Positions 7,951 through 16,200 of a stretch of 26,704 nt of DNA are shown one piece after another (the stretch's first letter is position 1; the number at the start of each line of letters is the position of its first letter). The DNA is from CAVRZY01 sp963725415 (GTDB lineage: Bacteria; Acidobacteriota; Terriglobia; Bryobacterales; Bryobacteraceae). Below the pieces are notes generated by a model. It ran no database searches and was not told the DNA's origin. It saw only the letters and a list, made by a program, of their open reading frames with translations. A program made the position numbers and the translations under genes. The stretch lies in assembly GCA_963725415.1 (NCBI GenBank), contig CAVRZY010000288.1, forward strand, positions 1 to 26,704. Direction: 5' to 3'.

Positions 7951-8901
7951 ATGATTTCATTTCACATGGAACCGGAAGAGAGCCCAGGTCCGCCCCAAGT
8001 CTCGGTCCTGATCGTCTCCTACAACAGCGCCGAGCCGCTGCGGCGTTGCCTGGGGGCCTTGGAGAGCTCCGCCGAGCGCGAGAAATTCGAGATCCTGGTG
8101 GTGGATTGTGGCTCGGTGGACGAAAGCCCTGGGCTGGACTCGGAGTTTCCTAACGCGACCTTCTTGCGGCTGCCGCGGAATTTCGGGTTTACGAAGGCGG
8201 CGAACATCGGCATGCGCACTGCGAAGGGAGAGTTTATCTTCTTCCTCGACCCAGTGGTCGAGGTGTTGCCCGAGACCGTTTCCAGCCTGGCGGCGCGACT
8301 GGAGGGGGAACCGGAAGCGGTGGCGGTTTGCCCCCTTCTGGTCAGCCCCGAAGGGGAACCTGTGGGCGAGGTTCGGAAGCTGCCGGACAGAGAAGGGATT
8401 GCGGCGGCGTGGCGGGAAGGCCATTGGGGGCCAGGCTGTGAGCTGGATCTCTCGGCCGAGCGCCTTTCTGTGGGATTTCCCAGTTTTGCGTCGCTCATGG
8501 TGCGGAGTTATTTCCTGAGGGGGTTGCGGTACATCGACGAACGCTACGGGGAATCCTGGGGCGGCGTAGACATCTGCTTCCAGATCCTGCGCGCCTCCCG
8601 GAAGATCCTGCTGTTCCCGGGTATCCGGGCGGTGCGGCACGCCGGGGAGGGCAGATCGTTCCCGGCCGAGGCGGGTGTTCAGGCGCTGCTTTCAGCCGAT
8701 TGGGTAATGGGTGCTGCAACCTACGCGGCCAAGCGGTACGGGTTTCGAGCCGGCCTGAAAGTGCGCCTGGCGGCGGTCTTCAGCGCCCTGGGGCAGGCGC
8801 TGTTGGCGCTAGTGCGGTTTCGGGACGTGGGTTATCATTTCTCGCGGTCCAGCCATCTGCTCGGTGGGCACAAGCTGGACGGGACACAGAGGGGGCTGTA
8901 G
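7951..8901 (+). CDS. Family 2 glycosyltransferase
   Basis: This 316-residue GT-A enzyme begins with PQVSVLIVSYNSAEPLRRCL (nucleotide-sugar binding strand, about residues 15-34), followed by EILVVDCGSVDES and LPRNFGFTKAANIGMRTAKG. The acceptor/metal segment is FIFFLDPVVEVLP, where the usual DXD-like position reads LDP. The later block YIDERYGESWGGVDICFQI is the family's conserved D/E-rich region and supplies the likely catalytic base. There is no membrane span except a weak hydrophobic stretch near residues 271-290. It probably adds a sugar to a lipid-linked or surface glycan; donor and acceptor are unknown. I used the ATG at 7951, directly after GAGGT; the ATG at 7966 is an alternative with no better ribosome site. 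The next gene follows after 95 bases in the same direction and encodes a second glycosyltransferase. Confidence 0.85.
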   Translation: MISFHMEPEESPGPPQVSVLIVSYNSAEPLRRCLGALESSAEREKFEILVVDCGSVDESPGLDSEFPNATFLRLPRNFGFTKAANIGMRTAKGEFIFFLDPVVEVLPETVSSLAARLEGEPEAVAVCPLLVSPEGEPVGEVRKLPDREGIAAAWREGHWGPGCELDLSAERLSVGFPSFASLMVRSYFLRGLRYIDERYGESWGGVDICFQILRASRKILLFPGIRAVRHAGEGRSFPAEAGVQALLSADWVMGAATYAAKRYGFRAGLKVRLAAVFSALGQALLALVRFRDVGYHFSRSSHLLGGHKLDGTQRGL

Positions 8902-8970
8902 TTGTCTCATCGCCCGGTCCAGCGGTCGATCTGAGTGCGAGATTTTCCGGGCTCCAGGCACTAACATACC

Positions 8971-8989
8971 GTAGGGGTAGTGTCCCTAC
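8971..8989 (+). promoter_or_regulatory. Small hairpin just upstream of the NfrB-like gene
   Basis: GTAGGG (8971-8976) pairs perfectly with CCCTAC (8984-8989) across a 7-base loop, ending 7 bases before the ATG at 8997. No Shine-Dalgarno sequence is evident outside the hairpin; its GTAGGGG arm is the only purine-rich candidate. A role in translation control is inference. Confidence 0.3.
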
Positions 8990-8996
8990 TCAACCC

Positions 8997-10811
8997 ATGA
9001 GCTTGGTGGACAGTTGGGTAGCCGCCGGCCTGGTCCTGCTGGCCATTTGGGTGCTGCTGAGCGGCCTGGATGACCTGTTCCTGGACTTGGCCTGCCTGTG
9101 GGGGTGGGTGCGGCGCCGTGTCTTCAAGGTTGCTTCCGGGGTCACCTTTCCCACTCCCGCGGAGCTTGACAACCTGAAAGAGAAGCCGATCGCGGTTTTT
9201 GTGCCGCTGTGGGACGAGCACCGCGTCATTGGCAGCATGCTGGAGCACAACATCGCGGCCATCCGCTATCAAAACTACCACTACTTCGTGGGCGCCTATC
9301 CGAACGACGATCTGACGCTGGAGGCGGTGCGGGAAGCTGAGAACCGGTATCCGCACGTCCACCTAGCGCTTTGTCCTCACGACGGACCCACCTCGAAAGC
9401 CGACTGTCTGAACTGGATTTACCAGCAGATGCTGTTGTTCGAGGAAGAGCACCAGATGCGCTTCGAGGTGATGGTGCCGCATGACGCTGAGGACGTCATC
9501 CACGCCGAATCGCTGCGCTGGATCAATTACTTCGCAGAAACTCACGACATGATCCAAATCCCGGTCCTGCCGCTCGGGAGTCCGTTCTGGAAGCTGACTC
9601 ACGGCCTATACTGCGATGAGTTCGCAGAGTTTCAGAGCAAGGACTTGGTGGTACGGCAAGCTCTTGGGGGTTTCCTGCCCTCGAACGGCGTGGGGACGGG
9701 CTACTCGCGGCGGGCTTTGGAAAAGCTGGCGGTGGTGGCCTCGAACCGCATCTTCGAGCCCGATTGCCTCACCGAGGACTACGAAATCGGCCTGCGGTTG
9801 CACCGCCTGCGATGCAGGCAGGTTTTCGTGCCGATCCACTTCTTGGATGGCAAGCCCGTGGCCACCCGGGAGTTCTTTCCAGAGAATTTGCGGGATGCCA
9901 TCAAGCAGCGGGGGCGATGGGTGATCGGCATCGCACTCCAGACTTGGGAAAAACACGGATGGGGACAGGGCCTGGCCCAGGTTTACTGGTTCTGGCGCGA
10001 CCGCAAGGGACTGGCGGGGAACCTGGGCAGTTTTCTGGCCAACCTTGCTTTCCTGTATGGGCTGATGGGCTGGCTGCGGAGCTGGATCACCTCAACTCCC
10101 TGGGGACTGGCGCAGGCGGTCGCGCACCCGGCAGCGACCTGGCTGCTGTGCGGAACGCTGTTCCTCCTGGCTCTCCGAATCGGCGTACGGGCCTCGTGCA
10201 CGGCGCGGGTTTATGGCTGGCGGTTCGCGCTGGGAGTGCCTGTGCGCGTGATCTGGGGGAACTGGATCAATTTCTTCTCGACGGCCTCGGCGCTCAAACG
10301 ATATTTTCTGGCGCGGCTGCGCCGGAACCCACTGGTGTGGCTGAAGACCGAGCACAAATATCCCTCACGTGCGGCCCTGATGGTCCACAAGCGCCCGTTG
10401 GGGGAGATCCTGGTTGGTTCGGGCTATCTGGATGCGGCCGAGGTCGAATCTGCACTGCGTTCCAGGCCCCCCGAGCTGCGATTGGGCCAGTACCTGGTGC
10501 AGGCCGGGAAGCTCAGCGAAGAGGAGCTGTACGAGGCGCTGAGCCTGCAACAGAACGTGCCGTTCGAGAAGCTCGACCCCGGGCAGGTGCCGCGGGCGGT
10601 GACCCGCTCGCTGCCGCCGGCACTGGCTCAGAAATGGAAGGTGCTCCCTTTCAAGGTGGAACTGGGGAAGCTGTTTGTGGCCGGGCCTGAGTTGCCCAGC
10701 GACGAAATGCAGCAGGAGCTGCGTAGATTCACGCGCCTGGAGATCCGCTTTCAACTCATCACGCCCAGCAACCTGGAGGAATTGGCGCAGGCATTCTTTG
10801 ATGTTGGCTGA
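8997..10811 (+). CDS. NfrB-like membrane glycosyltransferase (GT2) with C-terminal MshEN c-di-GMP-binding domain
   Basis: This 604-residue protein starts with one membrane span (about residues 8-30). The GT2 domain has FVPLWDEHRVIG, GAYPNDDLT, PHDAEDVIH (about 160-168, the metal-binding DXD equivalent), FLPSNGVGTGYSR, CLTEDYEIGLRL (TED base) and QRGRW (about 304-308), the last typical of processive synthases. Further membrane spans follow at about 340-420. Residues 460-604 form a MshEN/type II secretion ATPase N-terminal domain. Its second half, residues 495-518, fits the published c-di-GMP motif (RLG, then L, G, L, L and final Q at the proper spacing). The first half (467-490) has LG, L, G and L but lacks the initial R and final Q. 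This order matches E. coli NfrB. The likely role is synthesis or export of an exopolysaccharide under c-di-GMP control. The preceding GT2 gene is co-oriented; the next gene converges 18 bases away. Confidence 0.85.
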   Translation: MSLVDSWVAAGLVLLAIWVLLSGLDDLFLDLACLWGWVRRRVFKVASGVTFPTPAELDNLKEKPIAVFVPLWDEHRVIGSMLEHNIAAIRYQNYHYFVGAYPNDDLTLEAVREAENRYPHVHLALCPHDGPTSKADCLNWIYQQMLLFEEEHQMRFEVMVPHDAEDVIHAESLRWINYFAETHDMIQIPVLPLGSPFWKLTHGLYCDEFAEFQSKDLVVRQALGGFLPSNGVGTGYSRRALEKLAVVASNRIFEPDCLTEDYEIGLRLHRLRCRQVFVPIHFLDGKPVATREFFPENLRDAIKQRGRWVIGIALQTWEKHGWGQGLAQVYWFWRDRKGLAGNLGSFLANLAFLYGLMGWLRSWITSTPWGLAQAVAHPAATWLLCGTLFLLALRIGVRASCTARVYGWRFALGVPVRVIWGNWINFFSTASALKRYFLARLRRNPLVWLKTEHKYPSRAALMVHKRPLGEILVGSGYLDAAEVESALRSRPPELRLGQYLVQAGKLSEEELYEALSLQQNVPFEKLDPGQVPRAVTRSLPPALAQKWKVLPFKVELGKLFVAGPELPSDEMQQELRRFTRLEIRFQLITPSNLEELAQAFFDVG

Positions 10812-10829
10812 GCTCTCCTGGAACGCCGA

Positions 10830-12256
10830 TCATCGTAAGATCTGTGCGCGGAAGACGTAGATGCGGGTGTCGGGGTCGCGATAGATATCAGGAGGCAGGC
10901 CGGCCTTGCGGGCTAAAGCGTCAAAAAACTGCTTCGCTCCCCAGCGGGCCTCGGTAGCGACTTGGGGAAGCAGAAGGCCGTGACGCCGCTTGGTTTCCAG
11001 GAAAGCGCCGTGGAGGTTGACCCGGAAACAATCCAGATCCGGGATGCGCTTCATGGGCGACAAAACCGAGATTTCGATCTCGAGCCCGCGTTCGGAGGGA
11101 GTGACGGGATCGAAGCGGGAGTCTTCCAGTGCGGCGGCCAGGGTGAGGACGGGGATGGCCTGAGAAAGGGGTTCGGCGCAGCCCGCCGGCCTACGCAGCC
11201 GCGCAAGCGGCCGTTCTGGTGCAAAGTCACAAAGGCGGCCGCGCGCCTCTCCAAAGCGATGGTGTGGCGCGGCGGCGGGATGGGCGTGCGCTCACCGGTC
11301 TGCTGGTAGTGCTCCAGGGTTCGCCGGGCGCTCTCCAGCAGCAGCGCCTGGTCCTCCTCTGCCAAGTGAAAGGCGTGGTGGCGAAAGTAGCCCAGGGCGG
11401 CGTAGCTGACGCAGTGGCGATAATCGCCGGTCAGCTCGCCGGAGGTCTGGTAGTCAAGCAGCTCCTGGAAAATCTCTTCCTCGCCATCGAGCAAGCGCAG
11501 CGTGGCCAGCAGCAGTCCAATGGGTTGGACGCCGCAGACGGTCGCGGAGGTGGTCTGGAGGGCCTCGAAAAAGAGTTCCTGGCGCAGGCTGGAGGCGGCC
11601 TGCATCACGGTTTCGTCCAGGTTGCGCAGCCGCTCCGAAACCCACTCGTCAGCCGGGAAAGGCTGGAAGCCGAAAGCCTTGCCATAATGGGTGAAGTCCG
11701 AACTTGCCACAAGCACCGTGCCGGGTTGAACCCATCTGGCTAATTCACCGGCGGCGGCCTCGCGGTGGGAAGCGTCGAGCTGGCTGACATAGAGCGGCAC
11801 GACCCGCGCGGCGGGAACCGCCTTCTGTAGCAAGGGAAGCTGGATCTCGACGGAGTGATCGCACAGCGTAGACTCGGGCCGGGCGCCGAAGTGCGGGTTT
11901 TTCAGCAACTGCGCGACGGCATCCCGATCCACGGCGACCTCGCCGAGGGGGGTTTGAATCGCGGTGACGTCGGGAATCCAAATCCCCGCTGGCGAGCCAT
12001 GATGAGGAAAGCCGAGCAGCAGAACCCGTTCCGGCTGCTCCGCCTGGAGATGGCGATAGACGGCAGCCGAAACGGCGCCCGAATAGGCCAAGCCGGCGTG
12101 TGGGACTACGAAGGCCAAGGGTTTCGGCGCAAGATAACGTCCGGTTCGATGCTCCGAAGTCTCGAAGAGCCGGGCGAGGAACTGCCTCAGTTCGGAGGGT
12201 TCGCCGGGGTACCAGGAGCCGCCGTAGGGCGACAGGTGAGGGACAGCCGCTTGCAT
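10830..12256 (-). CDS. MEMO1-AMMECR1 fusion protein (AmmeMemoRadiSam system B + A), one frameshift
   Basis: The first 300 or so residues are a MEMO1 domain. The three metal ligands known from human MEMO1 are present: H53 in VVPHAGLAYSG, the histidine of GFPHHG (85/86) and the cysteine of TVCGVQPIG. DHSVEIQLPLL and VLVASSDFTHYG are further signatures. After a linker, an AMMECR1 domain begins with the hallmark LRGCVG, shifts frame inside GC-rich 11181-11193, and continues as EPLSQAIPVLTLAAALEDSR, then LEIEISVLSPMKRI and GLLLPQVATEARWGAKQFFD, ending at TGA 10830. These domains belong to the AmmeMemoRadiSam group, in which a radical-SAM partner usually occurs nearby; none lies in this window. The biochemical role is unresolved. 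ATG 12256 follows AAGGAAAG. The frameshift is probably a sequence error, because both halves are well conserved. Confidence 0.85.
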
Positions 12257-12331
12257 AGCGCACTTTCCTTGGGGCGGAGCAACCGGGCTAATCAGCTCGG
12301 AATCGCCCGCCCTCCTGCTTGTATTGTAGTG

Positions 12332-12345
12332 CCGCCCGTGGGCGG
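12332..12345. other. GC-rich hairpin in the spacer between two minus-strand genes
   Basis: CCGCCC-GT-GGGCGG is a 6-base perfect inverted repeat lying between the unknown gene (ends 12382) and the MEMO1-AMMECR1 gene (starts 12256). No T run follows on either strand, so it is not a canonical terminator. TACAAT next to it on the minus strand could be a -10 element for the MEMO gene, but no good -35 was found. Confidence 0.25.
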
Positions 12346-12381
12346 AGGCCAGTCCCCGTCGTAATTTTACTGCACCGCCGG

Positions 12382-12852
12382 CTAATGGGCTCCGTCGATC
12401 TGTCTGTACCAGATCACGGCCTGGTAGGGCGCCCCCGCAGGGGCCGGATCGAGGTCGAAATCAGAAGTGATGTCGTCCAGCATGCTCTTGGCGTGGAGCG
12501 AGGCGGGATCGAAGCCCGCCTGCTGCAAGGCCGCCCGGACTTCCGGGAGCCGGCCGGCGTAAGCCGGGAATTCGACGCTGGTAGCCGGTTGCACCCGTCT
12601 TTCGCCATCCCCGTATACGTAGATCAGGGTGGCCTGATGGTAGATCTGCGGGTTGATGGGGAAGTCGAGCTGGGCTAGCGTGTCCAGCAACTTCTCCAAC
12701 AGGCGCGGCTCGATGGAAATCCGAATCGACATCAACTCGCCTTCGGCTCCGGACAGCGAAGCATTCGATCCCTGGGGGGTTTCCAGGGCGGGGGTGGCAT
12801 TGGACAGCCGTGCCGTGAGGTCAGAAAGCCGGGGATCGGGCCAAACGCTCAT
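12382..12852 (-). CDS. Conserved-looking protein of unknown function, 156 residues
   Basis: The ATG at 12852 is preceded by GGAGGAACC, an excellent ribosome site, so an upstream in-frame ATG at 12912 is rejected. The first 40 residues are polar and low-complexity. Residues 41-156 look like a compact alpha/beta domain: ISIEPRLLEKLLDTLAQLDF, then NPQIYHQATLIYVYGDGE, VEFPAYAGRLPEVRAALQQ, SMLDDITSDFD and APYQAVIWYRQ. No signal peptide, membrane span or cysteine was seen, so it is probably a cytoplasmic protein. I do not recognise a named family; I have an uncertain memory of similar proteins in Acidobacteriota. It precedes the MEMO1-AMMECR1 gene by 125 bases in the same direction and follows a structured leader at 12885-12959, which suggests attenuation-type control. 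Confidence 0.75.
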   Translation of the reverse strand: MSVWPDPRLSDLTARLSNATPALETPQGSNASLSGAEGELMSIRISIEPRLLEKLLDTLAQLDFPINPQIYHQATLIYVYGDGERRVQPATSVEFPAYAGRLPEVRAALQQAGFDPASLHAKSMLDDITSDFDLDPAPAGAPYQAVIWYRQIDGAH

Positions 12853-12884
12853 GGTTCCTCCAAAGCTGCTAGCGCAGTCGGCCC

Positions 12885-12959
12885 AAAAAAATAACCCTGG
12901 GCTAAAGGCCACAGGGTCGCTGGTTCCTCACAGACCGATACGCCTTTAGCACTTTTTTT
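12885..12959 (-). ncRNA. Structured leader element: interlocking stems with U tracts (candidate attenuator or cis-regulatory RNA)
   Basis: On the minus strand ACCCTG (12917-12912) and CAGGGT (12899-12894) form a hairpin followed by TATTTTTTT, a plausible intrinsic terminator. Its loop contains GCCTTTAGC (12909-12901), which can pair over nine bases with GCTAAAGGC upstream (12950-12942), giving a pseudoknot or an alternative fold. The unknown gene starts about 32 bases after the U tract. On the plus strand the nine-base stem is itself followed by T7 (12953-12959), so the direction is not certain. It did not match the consensus of riboswitch classes I could recall. Confidence 0.45.
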
Positions 12960-13276
12960 CGTGGTTGCAATTAGCCAAGCCCCGAGAGGCCCTAAATCAA
13001 TCCACGTCAAGTTCAGGATAGCACCGGAGAGAGGAAAAGGCAACGAGAAACAGCAATCGAAAAACAGCAGTCAGCCGTCAGCCATTAGCCTTGAACACAG
13101 AGCACGGAGCGTAGGGCTGTCTTCAGAGGCGATTCGGCGGGCAGTCACTATTTCGCGGCGTTCGGTGGCAATAGCCCATGTCTCCGTTAGAGTTGCGGGC
13201 GGGTGGATGGCGGTTCGGACATAATTCGGTTAACTTGATAGTTGTGACGCGTTTTGGCCGCATTGCAGGGGGCTTG
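12960..13276. other. Spacer upstream of the M36 protease gene
   Basis: These 317 bases separate the structured element from the protease start. A short duplicated GTCAGCC motif occurs at about 13071-13083. No gene, convincing promoter hexamer pair, tRNA or small RNA was identified. The plus-strand frame is open from 13178, but that part has no protein-like features. Confidence 0.4.
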
Positions 13277-16200
13277 ATGCACAGGTGCGCAACCCGTAAG
13301 GGGATGATGGTCCTTGTTGGCCGGGGAAAATGGAGGTGTTTCGCATTTCTGCTGCTGGCGTGCGTAGCGGCTTGGACTGCCCAGGAGAAGAGGGAAGGCT
13401 CCGCGGCTTCCGGCTCCCGGGAGGTGGTGAGGGAGGTTCGAGGGACACTCCCCAGCCAGGATTGGGACATCCGCGAAGTAGAGAGTAGGGCAATCCATAG
13501 GAACCGGGAGCAGGAAAAGACTTTCTTAGAGCGGAGAGAAGCTGCGCTGCGTGCCTTTCGAGAGGCGAGTGCACCGGGGGCTGGGGAAGAAATCCGGATC
13601 GTTTTGAACGAATTTGGGTTGCCCAAGTCGTTTTCACGGGAGCGTGGGGCGCTGAGCGCGCCCTCACAGAAGGCTCCGGAAGAAATTGCCCGGGAGTTCC
13701 TGCGGGCGCACAGCGCGATTCTGCCATTCAGCCCCGAGGAAATCGAAAACCTGAGCCTGACCGGGAAGCATCAAGCCGACGGGCTGACCTATCTCCGGTT
13801 CCATCAGAGGGTGAACGGCATCCGAGTGTTTCAGGGGCAGGTGCGGATCACGTTGAATCGGGCCGGGCAAGTGGTGGAGGCCGGAGTGGGCAGCGTCATT
13901 CCGCAGGCGAGCTTAGGGAGGGGGCCGCGGCTGAGTCCGGAAGAAGCGGTCAGAGCGGCGTACCGAACGCTGGGCCTGGAGCCACCGCTAGCACTGACCT
14001 TGTCAGAGCAGGGAGACGGGGGCCGAATGCTCTTCCGCAACCCGAAAGGCGGGAACTACAACCCGATCATGGTCGAAGCGACTGTGTTTCCTATGACGGC
14101 GGTGGAAGCCCGGCTGGCCTACCGCGTCCTGCTAGAGATCGACGGCAAGAACTACTACGAGATTCTGGTGGATGCCGAGGAGGGCTGGCTACTGCTGCGA
14201 CATAACCTGTACAGGTCAGCCGCCACGGGCCGGGTGTGGAAAGAATCGCCCCTGAAGGGGCCGCGCGAGCTGGTTGTTTTTCCAGGCGGCTGGCTGCCGT
14301 CGTCCGGCGTGCTGACGACGGGCAACAACGTGGACGCCTACCTGGATGCGGACGGAGACGACCGGCCGGACCTCGGCGCCGCTCCTGGGATACAAAGAGG
14401 GCGAGCTTTCAGCGCAGCCCAGCAGTTTGACTTTCCGGCCGGCGACGGCTTGACGGGACAAGATCCCAGAAACTTCAAAGCGGCTTCCGTTACTAACCTG
14501 TTCTACTTCGTCAACGTGGCTCACGATTATTTCTACGAGCTGGGTTTCACGGAAGCTGCGGGGAACTTTCAGGAGGATAACTTCGGGCGCGGCGGCCTGG
14601 GAAATGATTCGGTGAGGGCGGAAGCGCAGGACCCGGAGGAGGAAGACAATTCGAGTTTCTTGACGCCGCCGGACGGGCAGCGGCCCCGCATGCAGATAGG
14701 CCTCTGGACTCTGGGCACCCGCCGGACCAGCGACGATCTGGACGGCGCTTATTCCGGTCAAACCGTGTTCCACGAGTACTCGCACGGAGTCACGGACCGT
14801 CTGGTAGGAGGCCCGGCAGACGTGAGCTGCCTGATGGGCACGCAATCCTGGGCCATGGCGGAGGGCTGGTCGGACTTTTTCGGCAACAGCTTCTTCAACG
14901 ATCCGGTGCAGGACGCTTATCTGAGCGGGGACAGCGTGCAGGGCATGCGGCGCCACAGCTACGAAGGCTACCCGTTCACTTACGAGGACCTGGGGAATGA
15001 GGGTTTCGAGGTACATCTGGACGGTGAGATCTGGGCTGCGGCGTTGTGGGACCTGCGGAAGGCCCTGGGCGCTACGATGACCGACCGCTTGGTGGTGAGT
15101 GCGCTCAAGCTGACTCCCTGTAGCGGCACCATGATCGATGCGCGTGACGCCATTCTGGCGGCGGACCGCAACATCAATGGCGGCGCCAACCGGATCAAGA
15201 TCTGGCAGGTATTCGCGCGGCACGGCATGGGGTATTCGGCCAGCGGCGTGGATGGGGACGAATGGCTGGGCACAGTTTTCACGGCGGCCTACGATCAGCC
15301 GCCGGACCTTCAGCCCGGCAATCGCAGTCCGATAGTGACCAGCGTGCCTCCCGGGCCGCCCGCGATGGGGGGCCTGTACAGCTACCGCGTGGTGGCATCC
15401 GATCCCGACGGGAACTATCTGCGCTACGAGTTGACCGAGGGGCCGCCGGGCATGACGATCGACCCGGTGAGCGGCTTGATTCAATGGACGGCGGGTTTCA
15501 CCGGGCAGAGAGTCAAGGTTACGGTGAGCGATGCGCAGGGCGCCAAGGTGGTGCACGGTTTCCTGGTCATTGTTGACACCCCGTTGAGGCCCGGCGTACC
15601 GATCAGCATTTCAGGATCGAAGTGGAGCAGCGGACTGGCCAGCGTGACGGTGCCACCGAACACCCTGGCGCTGCAAGTCACCCTGCGAGGCGGCAGCGGG
15701 GATGCCGATTTGTACTTGACCGACCCGGACGGGGACTCATACGGGCGTTCTCTGCGCTTCGGCAACGCAGAAACCCTGACCGTGGCGGTACCCCGAGCCG
15801 GCGAGTGGCGGATTGAGGTGCAGGGCTATAAGGACTATGCCGGGGTGTCATTGACCGCCTCGTTCCCGACGCCGATACTGGTGCCCGCCAACACCACCCG
15901 GTCAAACCTGTCGGGTGAGGAAGGCAGTGAGACGCTCTACCGGGTGGCGGTGCCGATGGGGACGACCAGCTTGCGAATCTCCACCAGCGGGGGCAGCGGA
16001 GACGTGGATCTTTATGTGAAGCGAAACCAGGTCCCAGTCTGCCAGACGGACGAGTGGGTGTGGGTCCCGTGCGTCTACGATCTGAGGTCGGCCACGAATG
16101 GGAACTCCGAGGCGGTCACGGTGAGTTTTCCGCAAGCTGGCGACTGGTACATCAACCTATCGGCCTTCAGGGCTTACGATGGCGTCACGCTGACGGTCAT

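Noticed and set aside
6660..8153. A 497-codon open frame on the plus strand
   Set aside because: It is antisense to the YVTN gene and overlaps the GT2 gene in another frame; no domain or signal is visible.
12853..13043. A minus-strand frame ending in LAQGYFFG, reminiscent of the end of an EAL domain
   Set aside because: None of the other EAL motifs occurs upstream, and the stretch coincides with the stem-forming leader, so the resemblance is probably chance.
14216..15556. A 446-codon minus-strand frame inside the M36 gene
   Set aside because: It mirrors the catalytic domain coding strand, which has clear zinc-site motifs.
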